NCBI GenBank assembly: GCA_964633465.1
Contig: CAZWGB010000010.1
Location: forward strand, 1-35,365
DNA length: 35,365 nucleotides
Direction of reading: 5' to 3'
Origin: DTSX01 sp964633465
Lineage (GTDB): Bacteria; Pseudomonadota; Gammaproteobacteria; Steroidobacterales; UBA11654
Both the position numbers and the translations under genes were made by a program. This document shows positions 1 through 8,187 of the stretch, in pieces. Position 1 is the stretch's first letter; every line of letters starts with the position of its first letter. Under the pieces are notes generated by a model. That model had not been told where the DNA came from. It was given only the letters and a program-made list of their open reading frames with translations, and searched no databases.

Positions 1-1
1 C

Positions 2-1402
2 CAAAATTATATAGATCAAAGGTGCGATATCGAGTCATTTAACGATTGGAAAGAATTTATTTCATTAGACATCCATGCACCAGAGAATATTGTAATTGCC
101 ACTGGATTAAACGCGACTGAAATAAGATCAGCAGCAAGGCTATATGCAAATGGAAACAAAAGTGCAATCTACTACGGATTGGGAGTAACAGAACACTCCC
201 AAGGATCTACAATGGTCATGGGAATGGCTAATTTGGCCATGGCTACGGGAAATGTAGGCACTGTTGGCTGTGGTGTTAACCCAATGAGAGGACAAAACAA
301 TGTCCAAGGCTCTTGTGATATGGGCTCTTTTCCTCATGAACTGGCTGGTTATCAACCTATAGAAAATGACATATTGAGAGGCGCTTTTGAGAAAAAGTGG
401 GGTGTTACCATTCAAAACAAACCCGGCATGAGATCATTAAACATGTTTGATGCTGCAGTTGCTGGTAAGTTTAAGGGCATCTACATACAAGGAGAAGATT
501 TTGTACAATCAGAACCTAATATTCAGCATGTTGAAGAAGCTTTTAAATCAATGGAATGCGTTATTGTACAAGATCTTTTTTTAACTGAGACAGCTAATTA
601 CGCACATGTTTTTTTTCCTGCTACTTCTTTTCTTGAAAAGGATGGCACATTTACCAACGCTGAACGACGTATAAACCGAGTAAGGCCAATTATGCAACCA
701 ATTTCAGGAAAGCATGAATGGGAGATCACTCAGGATTTAGCTCTGGCTATGGGATATCAAATGAACTACTCTTCATCATCTGAAATAATGGATGAAATTT
801 CTCAGTTAGCTCCTACTTTTAAAGGAGTTTCATTTGATAAATTAGACAAACTTGGTAGCGTTCAATGGCCATGCAATGATGAGGCACCTGAAGGCACACC
901 CATCATGCATATTGGTGAATTTGTTAAGGGGAAAGGCACATTTATTCTGACTGAATACGTACCAACAACTGAAAAAGCAAATAGAAAATATCCATTGTTA
1001 TTAACGACCGGAAGAAATTTAACCCAGTACAATGTAGGCACTCAGACAAGAAGAACAGCAAATAATATCTGGGGAGAAGATGATGTACTGGAAATCCATC
1101 CAGCAGATGCCTCGACTCGTGGTATAAATAATGAGACTCTTGTTTTGCTTAGAAGCAGAAAAGGAGAAACAACATTGAAGGCAGTAATTACTGAAAATAT
1201 TCCACTAGGTGTTGTTTATACCACTTTTCATAATCCAGAGACGGGAGCAAATGTTGTAACAACTGAAAACAGCGACTGGGCAACAAACTGTCCTGAATAT
1301 AAAGTTACAGCTGTGGAAATAGAGCCCGCTGAACATCGCTCTGAATGGCAGATTAATCGTGCGAAAGAACTTGAACAATTTCGTCAAATTAAGACCCCTT
1401 AA
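2..1402 (+). CDS. Formate dehydrogenase alpha subunit, FdsA/FdhF-like (5' truncated by window edge)
   Basis: The frame is open from the window edge, so only the C-terminal 466 residues are visible. It is a molybdopterin oxidoreductase that would oxidise formate to CO2 at a bis-MGD Mo or W centre. Family hallmarks include GLGVTEHSQGS followed by NLAMATGNVG and NPMRGQNNVQGSCDMG, and the C-terminal dinucleotide-binding domain containing LLTTGRNLTQYNVGTQTRR and SDWATNCPEYKVTAVE. The C-terminal signature is closest to the NAD-dependent, cytosolic FdsA type. The N-terminal Fe-S domains and the Cys or Sec ligand residue lie outside the window, so this subtype call is an inference. No fdsC or fdsD follows: thrS starts 6 bases after the stop, with no space for a terminator. 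A downstream in-frame ATG at 179 is internal to the conserved domain and is not the true start. Confidence 0.9.
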   Translation, partial: QNYIDQRCDIESFNDWKEFISLDIHAPENIVIATGLNATEIRSAARLYANGNKSAIYYGLGVTEHSQGSTMVMGMANLAMATGNVGTVGCGVNPMRGQNNVQGSCDMGSFPHELAGYQPIENDILRGAFEKKWGVTIQNKPGMRSLNMFDAAVAGKFKGIYIQGEDFVQSEPNIQHVEEAFKSMECVIVQDLFLTETANYAHVFFPATSFLEKDGTFTNAERRINRVRPIMQPISGKHEWEITQDLALAMGYQMNYSSSSEIMDEISQLAPTFKGVSFDKLDKLGSVQWPCNDEAPEGTPIMHIGEFVKGKGTFILTEYVPTTEKANRKYPLLLTTGRNLTQYNVGTQTRRTANNIWGEDDVLEIHPADASTRGINNETLVLLRSRKGETTLKAVITENIPLGVVYTTFHNPETGANVVTTENSDWATNCPEYKVTAVEIEPAEHRSEWQINRAKELEQFRQIKTP

Positions 1403-1408
1403 AAAATA

Positions 1409-3322
1409 ATGCCCAACTTAACCCTACCTGACGGAACTATTAAAGAATTTGATCAACCTGTTTCATTTGCTGATGTGGCTAAATCCATTGGTCCTGGATT
1501 ATTTAAGTCGGCTGTTGCAGGAAAAATAGATCAGCAAATATTTGACCTCTCTCATCTTATTAATAACGACAGCAACATTTCAATCATCACCAAAGAGTCA
1601 GATGAAGGACTCGAAATAATAAGACACTCAACCGCTCACTTGATGGCACACGCAGTGAAAGAACTATACCCAAAGGCAGAAGTTACTATAGGCCCTGTCA
1701 TTGAAAATGGCTTCTATTATGACTTTTCCATTGATAATCCATTTACAGATGAGGATTTGGGAAAAATTGAAATGAAAATGCATGAAATTGCTAAACAAAA
1801 TTTATCTATATCTAGAGAAGTCTGGGAAAAAAAAGATGCTGTTGGTCATTTCAAAAGCATTAATGAAAATTACAAAGCTGAGATCATAGAAGACATTCCT
1901 GATGATCAAGATCTTTCTATCTATAAGCAAGGTGACTGGATGGATTTATGTAGAGGCCCACATGTCCCATCTACAAAGATACTAAATGCATTTAAATTGA
2001 CCAAAGTTGCTGGTGCGTATTGGAGAGGAGATTCATCAAATGAGATGTTACAAAGAATTTATGGCACAGCTTGGGCAGACAAAAAATCACTCGGTAATTA
2101 CTTAGAACATTTAAAGCAAACCGAAAAAAGAGACCACAGACGAATTGGCAAGGACCTTGATTTGTTTAGCATTCAAGAAGAAGCTGGTGGTGGACTCGTT
2201 TTTTGGCATCCCAATGGATCTAAAATTAGACAAGTTATCGAAGATTACTGGCGTACAAAACATATGGAAGCAGGATATGAATTGCTGTACACACCGCATA
2301 TTGCTTTGGATACATTATGGGAAACATCAGGCCATACAGACTTTTATCAAGAATCCATGTATGCACCTATTGAAGATGAAAATAGACTTTACAGACTAAA
2401 ACCCATGAATTGTCCTTTTCACGTACTCATTTACAAAAATCAACTAAGGTCATATCGGGATTTACCAATAAGATGGGCGGAATTAGGAACAGTTTACCGA
2501 CATGAAATGACTGGAGCACTGCACGGATTGATGCGAGTGCGTGGCTTCACCCAGGATGATGCACATATTTTTTGTACTGAAGATCAGGTTGAAACAGAAA
2601 TTACCAATATTTTAAATTTGACAATTGAAATACTACAAGCCTTTACTTTTGAACAGTATGAAATTCACTTGGCAACCAAACCTGAAAAATCTGTTGGGAA
2701 TGAACGTATATGGAATAAGGCAACACAAGCGCTTGAAAAAGCCTTGTCATCAAAAGATTTAGATTATGTTTTAGATGAAGCGGGCGGAGCGTTCTATGGA
2801 CCAAAAATTGATATTAAAATTAAAGATGCTATAGGTAGGCTATGGCAATGCTCAACTATACAACTCGACTTCAATCTGCCTGAGCGTTTCGATATGCAAT
2901 ACATAGGTTCAGATGGACAAAAACATAACCCTGTGATGATTCATCGCACATTATTAGGTTCAATGGAACGTTTCTTTGGAGTACTTATTGAACATTTTGA
3001 AGGAAAATTTCCTCTCTGGCTTGCTCCAACGCAGATTATGATTCTGACAATTAGTGATTCTCAAAACAACTATGCTGAAAAGATTTTTGAAAACTTAAAA
3101 AATAAAGGCTTTCGAGTAAAAATTGACTTGAGAAACGAAAAAATAGGCTCTAAAATTCGCGATCACACATTAAAAAGAGTACCGTATTTTATAATTCTTG
3201 GTAATAAAGAGGTTGAGCTTGATCAAATATCAGTTCGCACCCAAAAAGGAGATGATCTGGGAGCAATGGCACTTGATCAATTCGTTAAGAAATTAGCCAA
3301 AGAAACGACTAGTAAAAAGTAA
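1409..3322 (+). CDS. thrS: Threonine--tRNA ligase
   Basis: This cytosolic class II synthetase charges tRNA-Thr. At 637 residues it is essentially full length (E. coli about 642). Domain order is an N-terminal TGS domain (about 1-62), the editing domain with HSTAHLMAH (residues 73-81) and the later DLCRGPH metal and editing motif, the catalytic core with MNCPFHVLIY, RHEMTGALHGLMRVRGFTQDD and the HRTLLGSMERF motif 3, and a C-terminal anticodon-binding domain starting near WLAPTQ. The start ATG lies 6 bases after the formate dehydrogenase stop, with only A-rich sequence and no clear Shine-Dalgarno. The N-terminus aligns well with the family, so the start is trusted. It heads the conserved thrS-infC-rpmI-rplT-pheST run. 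Confidence 0.97.
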   Translation: MPNLTLPDGTIKEFDQPVSFADVAKSIGPGLFKSAVAGKIDQQIFDLSHLINNDSNISIITKESDEGLEIIRHSTAHLMAHAVKELYPKAEVTIGPVIENGFYYDFSIDNPFTDEDLGKIEMKMHEIAKQNLSISREVWEKKDAVGHFKSINENYKAEIIEDIPDDQDLSIYKQGDWMDLCRGPHVPSTKILNAFKLTKVAGAYWRGDSSNEMLQRIYGTAWADKKSLGNYLEHLKQTEKRDHRRIGKDLDLFSIQEEAGGGLVFWHPNGSKIRQVIEDYWRTKHMEAGYELLYTPHIALDTLWETSGHTDFYQESMYAPIEDENRLYRLKPMNCPFHVLIYKNQLRSYRDLPIRWAELGTVYRHEMTGALHGLMRVRGFTQDDAHIFCTEDQVETEITNILNLTIEILQAFTFEQYEIHLATKPEKSVGNERIWNKATQALEKALSSKDLDYVLDEAGGAFYGPKIDIKIKDAIGRLWQCSTIQLDFNLPERFDMQYIGSDGQKHNPVMIHRTLLGSMERFFGVLIEHFEGKFPLWLAPTQIMILTISDSQNNYAEKIFENLKNKGFRVKIDLRNEKIGSKIRDHTLKRVPYFIILGNKEVELDQISVRTQKGDDLGAMALDQFVKKLAKETTSKK

Positions 3323-3335
3323 AAAACAACAAAAC

Positions 3336-3350
3336 AGGAGGTATATTATC
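3336..3350 (+). promoter_or_regulatory. Strong Shine-Dalgarno and AUU/AUC start region of infC
   Basis: A perfect AGGAGG lies at 3336-3341. The infC reading frame then offers ATT at 3345 and ATC at 3348 but no ATG, GTG or TTG until the internal ATG at 3480. GGAGG-to-start spacing is 6 bases for ATC and only 3 for ATT, favouring ATC. In E. coli, infC starts at AUU, and IF-3 represses its own translation by rejecting non-canonical initiation codons. The same autoregulation is inferred here. Confidence 0.8.
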
Positions 3351-3866
3351 GCTGCAAAAAAAACCATCAGAAGAAATCAACAAATTAAATCTTCTGAAAT
3401 TCGATTAATTGATCTAGACGGAAGCCAAATAGGTATTGTAACCATTGATGAAGCTATAGAAATAGCCAAGAATAAGGAAATGGATGTTGTTGAAGTCTCT
3501 CCAAATACCACGCCGCCGGTTTGTAGGATAATGGATTATGGCAAATATATTTTTGATCAAAAAAAGAAAAGCCAAGGATCAAAAAAGAAACAAAAAGTAA
3601 TTCATGTTAAGGAAATTAAATTTAGACCCCTTATAGAAGATGGAGATTACAACGTTAAACTAGGGAAAATTATTAACTTTTTAGAACAAGGAGATAAAGT
3701 AAAAGTATCCCTCAGATTTAGAGGTAGAGAAATGAGACATACTGAGCTTGGAGAAAACCTTCTTAATCGAGTTTGTAGTGACATTAAGAATATTGCTTTA
3801 ATAGAACAGGAAGCAGAATTTGAAGGGAGACAATTAATCATGGTCGTAGCACCTAGATCGAACTAA
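3348..3866 (+). CDS. infC: Translation initiation factor IF-3 (non-canonical start codon)
   Basis: IF-3 binds the 30S subunit, prevents premature 50S joining and proofreads the start codon and initiator tRNA. From ATC at 3348 the protein is 172 residues (E. coli 180). The N-terminal domain begins AAKKTIRRNQQIKSSEIRL and contains SPNTTPPVCRIMDYGKY. The linker is Lys-rich (KKKSQGSKKKQKV), and the C-terminal domain carries KEIKFRP and LRFRGREM. Using the first ATG (3480) would delete the conserved N-terminal 44 residues, so that start is rejected. ATT at 3345 is the alternative start. The gene sits 25 bases after thrS and 27 before rpmI, as in other gammaproteobacteria. Confidence 0.93.
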   Translation: MAAKKTIRRNQQIKSSEIRLIDLDGSQIGIVTIDEAIEIAKNKEMDVVEVSPNTTPPVCRIMDYGKYIFDQKKKSQGSKKKQKVIHVKEIKFRPLIEDGDYNVKLGKIINFLEQGDKVKVSLRFRGREMRHTELGENLLNRVCSDIKNIALIEQEAEFEGRQLIMVVAPRSN

Positions 3867-3893
3867 AAAACCTTATTAAAGAAGAAAATACAT

Positions 3894-4091
3894 ATGCCAA
3901 AATTAAAAACAAATAGAGGAGCTGCTAAAAGATTTAAGAAAACTGCGAGTGGAAAATATAAAAGAAGTTCATCGCATATGAATCATATTCTTACTAAAAA
4001 AAGTAGCAAACGGAAAAGACAACTGAGATCATCATCACTTATCTCACATAGTGATTTAAAAAGTGTAAAAAAACTATTACCTTATAGTTAA
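3894..4091 (+). CDS. rpmI: 50S ribosomal protein L35
   Basis: This small, basic large-subunit protein of 65 residues has the usual family length. It begins MPKLKTNRGAAKRFKKTASGK, bar the last residue typical of the family, and continues with a Lys/Arg/Ser-rich body that ends LKSVKKLLPYS. A purine-rich stretch (AAGAAGAAAA) precedes the ATG. The gene lies between infC and rplT, the universal arrangement. In E. coli L20 represses rpmI-rplT translation from an upstream RNA operator. Only 27 bases separate infC and rpmI here, so any such operator would have to extend into infC. Confidence 0.95.
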   Translation: MPKLKTNRGAAKRFKKTASGKYKRSSSHMNHILTKKSSKRKRQLRSSSLISHSDLKSVKKLLPYS

Positions 4092-4116
4092 ATATAGTTA
4101 AAGATCAGGAAAGATA

Positions 4117-4479
4117 ATGGCAAGAGTAAAACGTGGTGTAACATCCCATGCTAGGCATAAAAAGGTCCTAAAAAAAGTCAAAGGACAGTACGGTGCTAGA
4201 AGTAACCTTTTTAAGGTTGCAAAACAAGCTGCAATCAAAGCTGGGCAATATGCATACCGAGACAGACGTAAAAAGAAAAGTCAATTCAGATCACTTTGGA
4301 TCATAAGAATCAATGCAGCAGCAAGGCTATCTGATATTACATACAGTAAACTTATACATGGCTTAAAAGCTGCACAAATTGATGTTGATCGAAAAGTATT
4401 GGCTGACTTAGCTGTTAATGATACAGAGGCCTTCAAGGTTCTTGCCGACAAAGCAAAACTTGCTTTAGAAAAGTTATAA
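4117..4479 (+). CDS. rplT: 50S ribosomal protein L20
   Basis: L20 is an early-assembly 23S rRNA-binding protein. At 120 residues it is close to the usual 118. It opens MARVKRGVTSHARHKKVLKK and continues GQYGARSNLFKVAKQAAIKAGQ and YRDRRKKKSQFRSLWIIRINAA, all family signatures. A GGAAAG purine stretch precedes the ATG. The stop codon TAA at 4477-4479 shares its last base with the ATG of a 13-codon mini-ORF leading into pheS (TAATG), so ribosomes ending L20 could reinitiate there. Confidence 0.97.
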   Translation: MARVKRGVTSHARHKKVLKKVKGQYGARSNLFKVAKQAAIKAGQYAYRDRRKKKSQFRSLWIIRINAAARLSDITYSKLIHGLKAAQIDVDRKVLADLAVNDTEAFKVLADKAKLALEKL

Positions 4480-4520
4480 TGACCGTTAAATTCCTTTTCA
4501 ATATGACTGAGGAATTCTAA
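4479..4520 (+). CDS. Possible pheM-like leader mini-ORF
   Basis: A 13-codon ORF encodes MTVKFLFNMTEEF, with three Phe codons, all TTC. It occupies exactly the space between rplT and pheS and overlaps each by a TAATG junction. In E. coli the same place holds pheM, a 14-residue Phe-rich leader peptide that drives attenuation of pheST. There is no room here for a terminator hairpin, so any control would have to be translational: the pheS Shine-Dalgarno (GAGGA) lies inside the mini-ORF. Translation of this ORF is unproven, and AT-rich DNA favours TTC and TTT codons by chance. Confidence 0.45.
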   Translation: MTVKFLFNMTEEF

Positions 4521-5506
4521 TGACAGTTATTTTATCAGACCTTTTGCGTACAGCACTTAATGAGATTAATGATAGTAAGACACTTACTGGTCTTGATGAC
4601 ATTAGAGTTCGTTACTTAGGTAAAAAAGGGAAGATCACCTCCCAACTTAAATTATTAGGGTCAATGGATCCAAATGAAAAGCCGATATTTGGGCAAGAAA
4701 TCAATAAAACTAAACATCGCATTGAAGATGAGCTACAACTGAAAAAATCAGAACTAAAGAAATTAGCCCTGGCCAAAAATATTGAAACTAGCTCAATTGA
4801 TGTCACATTACCTGGGAGAGCCTATTCATCAGGATCTATACACCCAATTACTGCTACATTAATGGAGATAGAAGGTATTTTTTTAAGTGCAGGTTTTTTG
4901 ATTAAAGATGGACCAGAAGTCGAAAATGAATACTATAATTTTTCAGCACTGAATATTCCGGAAAACCACCCCGCAAGGGCCATGCACGATACTTTTTATA
5001 TTACATCGGATCTTTTGCTAAGAACTCATACTTCACCAATACAGATTAGGAGTATGGAAAAACAAGGCGTTCCAATTAAAGTCATCGCCCCAGGGAAGGT
5101 ATATCGACGAGATTCTGACTTAACTCATATCCCTATGTTTCATCAAGTAGAAGGACTGGTTATTGACAAAAATATAAACTTCAGCCATTTGAAGGGTATA
5201 TTGCGTGAATTTATCAATTGTTTTTTCAAAAAAGAGCTAGAACTGAGATTCAGGCCATCTTATTTTCCATTCACTGAACCTTCAGCAGAAGTCGATATAT
5301 TGTCTGAAGATGGAAAATGGCTGGAGATACTTGGGTGTGGAATGGTCCATCCCAAAGTTTTAGAAAACCTTGATTTTGATGCAGAAGTATATACTGGATA
5401 TGCCTTCGGTATGGGAGTTGAACGTTTAGCAATGCTGAAGTATGACATTAAAGACATACGACTATTTTATGAAAACGACTTAAATTTTTTAAGTCAATTT
5501 AGCTAA
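4520..5506 (+). CDS. pheS: Phenylalanine--tRNA ligase alpha subunit
   Basis: This is the catalytic subunit of the (alpha-beta)2 class II PheRS. At 328 residues it matches E. coli (327). The N-terminal coiled-coil region carries RVRYLGKKGKIT. The class II core follows with NIPENHPARAMHDTFY, LLRTHTSPIQIR, PGKVYRRDSDLTHIPMFHQ (motif 2), FRPSYFPFTEPSAEVD and ILGCGMVHP, and motif 3 is YAFGMGVERLAMLKY. The Phe-binding residues appear intact. A GAGGA Shine-Dalgarno lies 7 bases before the ATG, within the preceding mini-ORF. pheT follows after a 4-base gap. Confidence 0.97.
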   Translation: MTVILSDLLRTALNEINDSKTLTGLDDIRVRYLGKKGKITSQLKLLGSMDPNEKPIFGQEINKTKHRIEDELQLKKSELKKLALAKNIETSSIDVTLPGRAYSSGSIHPITATLMEIEGIFLSAGFLIKDGPEVENEYYNFSALNIPENHPARAMHDTFYITSDLLLRTHTSPIQIRSMEKQGVPIKVIAPGKVYRRDSDLTHIPMFHQVEGLVIDKNINFSHLKGILREFINCFFKKELELRFRPSYFPFTEPSAEVDILSEDGKWLEILGCGMVHPKVLENLDFDAEVYTGYAFGMGVERLAMLKYDIKDIRLFYENDLNFLSQFS

Positions 5507-5510
5507 TAAA

Positions 5511-7547
5511 ATGCAAATACCTACGGAATGGATAAAAGAGTTTTGTGGTCTTAATACTACTGACGATCAAATGGCCAATCAGCTAACAATGGCTGGTGTG
5601 GAGGCTGAGTTATTAAGTGCATCAAATCAAAAAATTTTAGACTTATCACTAACTCCAAATAGAGCGGATTGTTTCAGTATTTTGGGAATTTGCAGGGAAT
5701 TATCAATACTAAATAATCTTAATATTAAAATTGATAATTACGATAATTCAGCAGTTCACCATCAAGATGAAATAAATATTGAAATAGAATCTCCAGATGA
5801 TTGTCCAATATTCATCACTAGAGTCATCAATAACATCGACGTCAATGCAAAAACACCTGACTGGATGATAAAACGTCTGGAAAATTCTGGAATCAAATCA
5901 AATAATGTAATTGTAGATATTACCAACTACGTCATGCTTGAAACAGGTCAACCACTGCATGCTTATGATTTGAGTAAAATTGACAACAAGATCAAAGTGA
6001 GAAGAGGGCGTAATAGAGAAAAAATCAGCCTTTTGGACGAAACGGTTAAAAAAGTCAATAAGGATTACTTGTTAATAACTGATAATTCTAAGGTTCTAGG
6101 TATAGCTGGAATTATGGGTGGTCAACATTCAGGCATTTCTCTTGATACAGAAAATATAGTTTTAGAGTCAGCATATTTTAATCCTATAACTATCATGGGC
6201 CGATCGAGAATGTTAAATCTCCATACAGAATCTGCATTACGGTTTGAAAGAGGTGTAGACCCGTCAATTCAACAACATGCAATTGAAAGGGCGACACAGT
6301 TAATTAATGAATGCTCAGAAGGTAAAAACGGACCTATTGCTATGAAACAGGATCTTACAGCTATTCCTGTTAAACAACCCATCATGCTTAGAAAAAAAAG
6401 AATTCGTCAAATTTTAGGCGTCACAATAGCAAATTATAAAGTGTTAGAAATTCTAACTAAACTTGATATGCAGGTAACAGAAAAAGATTACGGATACAGT
6501 GGCTGGTTGGTTACACCTCCTTCTTTTCGTTTTGATATCAATGAAGAATGTGACCTCATAGAAGAACTTGCCAGAATCTATGGATATGAAAATATTGATG
6601 AAAAAAATGAAACGAGTGAAACTACCCTATTCACCAGTACAAAAAGATCATCAAAAAACAACCTAATTAACAACATCATGGTAGGTCGAGGTTATTCTGA
6701 GGTAATAAATTATAGTTTTGTTAGTCCCTCTATGATCCTAATGACTGGAAGTGAGTCCAAAACAATAGATATTCAAAATCCTCTTTCAATTGAGATGTCG
6801 GTAATGCGAACCTCATTATTACCAAGATTATTACAGAATCTTATGTACAACATACAGAGACAACATGAAAATATTAGACTATTTGAATCTGGAAAAATTT
6901 TTACTGCCAACAACAAAAATAGCGAAAAAGAAGTAATCGCTGGAATCACTTATGGCTCTAGAGCCAAAGAACAATGGAACTTAGAATCAAATCCCATAGA
7001 TTTTTATGACGTAAAGGGTGATCTTGATTTGTTATTTGCTTCTTTAAAGATCAAAGATCAAATTTCATATACAAAGGATTCACACCCGATGCTTTGCCCA
7101 GGAAAAAATGCCAAAATTGATCTTGGTAGTTCAACAATTGGTCACGTTGGGGAACTTAATCCTGAACTCACAATGGATCTAGATTTAACTCAAAACCCCA
7201 TCTGTTTTGAGATTTATAAAGACAATCTGAAACTCCCGAGCCAAAACTATTACCAGGATAATCCATACTTCCCATCTTCACGAAGGGATATTTCTTTATT
7301 GATGCCTGAAGATCAAGAAATATCAACTGTCTTGAAAACTATAAAACAACTTGAAATACCTATACTTAACAACATAATAATCTTCGACGTTTACAAAGGA
7401 AAAAATATAGAATCTGAACGCAAAAGTGTGGCTTTAGGGTTGATTTTTCAAGCAAAATCACGCACTCTAACCGATGATGAAATTGACAAATACATGTCAC
7501 AAATCAAGGGACAGGTTGTATCAAATTTTGAAATTAAAATAAGATAA
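5511..7547 (+). CDS. pheT: Phenylalanine--tRNA ligase beta subunit lacking the OB-fold tRNA-binding (B2) domain
   Basis: At 678 residues the protein is about 117 shorter than E. coli PheT (795). The N-terminus aligns directly (MANQLTMAGVEAELL with the family's LANQITMAGLEVDGV), but within a few residues (about 36-42) it jumps to LDLSLTPNRADCFSILGI, which the family places after the EMAP-II-like OB fold. So the whole B2 domain is absent while B1 is joined seamlessly. The rest is intact: the editing B3/B4 region with VDITNYVMLETGQPLHAYD and HTESALRFERGVDP, B5 with SFRFDINEECDLIEELARIYGY, the B6/B7 core-like fold with YSEVINYSFVSP, and a C-terminal ferredoxin-fold anticodon-binding domain (about 585-678). 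The frame is unbroken, so this is a domain loss and not a frameshift. Function should persist, but tRNA affinity or proofreading may differ. Confidence 0.95.
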   Translation: MQIPTEWIKEFCGLNTTDDQMANQLTMAGVEAELLSASNQKILDLSLTPNRADCFSILGICRELSILNNLNIKIDNYDNSAVHHQDEINIEIESPDDCPIFITRVINNIDVNAKTPDWMIKRLENSGIKSNNVIVDITNYVMLETGQPLHAYDLSKIDNKIKVRRGRNREKISLLDETVKKVNKDYLLITDNSKVLGIAGIMGGQHSGISLDTENIVLESAYFNPITIMGRSRMLNLHTESALRFERGVDPSIQQHAIERATQLINECSEGKNGPIAMKQDLTAIPVKQPIMLRKKRIRQILGVTIANYKVLEILTKLDMQVTEKDYGYSGWLVTPPSFRFDINEECDLIEELARIYGYENIDEKNETSETTLFTSTKRSSKNNLINNIMVGRGYSEVINYSFVSPSMILMTGSESKTIDIQNPLSIEMSVMRTSLLPRLLQNLMYNIQRQHENIRLFESGKIFTANNKNSEKEVIAGITYGSRAKEQWNLESNPIDFYDVKGDLDLLFASLKIKDQISYTKDSHPMLCPGKNAKIDLGSSTIGHVGELNPELTMDLDLTQNPICFEIYKDNLKLPSQNYYQDNPYFPSSRRDISLLMPEDQEISTVLKTIKQLEIPILNNIIIFDVYKGKNIESERKSVALGLIFQAKSRTLTDDEIDKYMSQIKGQVVSNFEIKIR

Positions 7548-7554
7548 TTTATAA

Positions 7555-7854
7555 ATGACACTGACAAAATCGGACATTGTTGAAGACTTAAATAATGAAA
7601 TTGGTCTAAATAAAAGAGAAGCAAAAGAACTTGTTGATTTGCTCTTCAATGATATTAAAAATCTTCTATCTGAAGGACATGAAGTTAAACTTTCTGGATT
7701 TGGTAACTTCCAATTAAGAGATAAATCACCTAGACCAGGACGTAATCCTCGGACAGGTGAAGATGTTGAAATATCAGCTAGAAGAGTAGTGACTTTCAAA
7801 TCTGGACAAAAACTAAAAGAATCAGTAAAAACATTAACCAATGAGCCTGATTGA
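7555..7854 (+). CDS. ihfA: Integration host factor alpha subunit
   Basis: This nucleoid protein pairs with IhfB to bind and sharply bend DNA at specific sites. Its 99 residues match the family length. The sequence MTLTKSDIVEDL opens it, KLSGFGNFQLRDK and the DNA-arm motif RPGRNPRTGEDVEISARRVVTF follow, and the GEDVEI and ARRVVTF wording is typical of IhfA rather than HU. It lies 7 bases after pheT, the conserved gammaproteobacterial position. Its last 14 bases overlap the MerR gene in another frame, indicating translational coupling. Confidence 0.95.
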   Translation: MTLTKSDIVEDLNNEIGLNKREAKELVDLLFNDIKNLLSEGHEVKLSGFGNFQLRDKSPRPGRNPRTGEDVEISARRVVTFKSGQKLKESVKTLTNEPD

Positions 7855-8182
7855 TCAGCAACTTCCCTCCATTCCTGGAAAACGATACTTTACCATCAGT
7901 GAAACAAGCGGCTTATGTGAAGTAAAACCGCATGTCCTCAGATATTGGGAACAAGAATTTTCACAACTCAAACCAATTAAACGTAAAGGTAATCGAAGAT
8001 ACTATCAAAGACATGATGTTCTCCTGATTCGTCAAATTAAAGAGTTACTCTACGACAATGGATACACCATATTGGGTGCAAAACAGAAGTTAAATGCAGA
8101 CGAAAGTTCTAAAATATCAAAGAAATCAGCAATCAAAGAAATTGAACAAGAAGTCCAGGATTTAATAGATATCCTAGATTAA
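7841..8182 (+). CDS. MerR-family transcriptional regulator
   Basis: This 113-residue protein has an N-terminal MerR winged helix: RYFTISETSGLCEVKPHVLR, then YWEQEF, the wing KRKGNRRYYQRHDV and LLIRQIKELLYDNGYTILGAKQKL. The C-terminus is a short acidic helix (EIEQEVQDLIDILD) with no effector domain and no Cys metal ligands, so it is not a metal-sensing MerR. The same small regulator sits between ihfA and a Pro tRNA in pseudomonads. Its targets are not known to me. The ATG overlaps ihfA by 14 bases, and no other in-frame start fits better. Confidence 0.9.
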   Translation: MSLIDQQLPSIPGKRYFTISETSGLCEVKPHVLRYWEQEFSQLKPIKRKGNRRYYQRHDVLLIRQIKELLYDNGYTILGAKQKLNADESSKISKKSAIKEIEQEVQDLIDILD

Positions 8183-8187
8183 CACAA

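Noticed and set aside
3480..3866. infC starting at the first ATG (128 residues)
   Set aside because: It removes the conserved N-terminal domain and leaves the perfect Shine-Dalgarno at 3336 unused.
4480..4519. Transcriptional attenuator terminator before pheST as in E. coli pheM
   Set aside because: The 40-base gap is wholly taken by the mini-ORF and holds no GC-rich stem with a T run.
7521..7841. 106-codon minus-strand open frame across ihfA
   Set aside because: It is a shadow of the ihfA coding frame, which has the family motifs.
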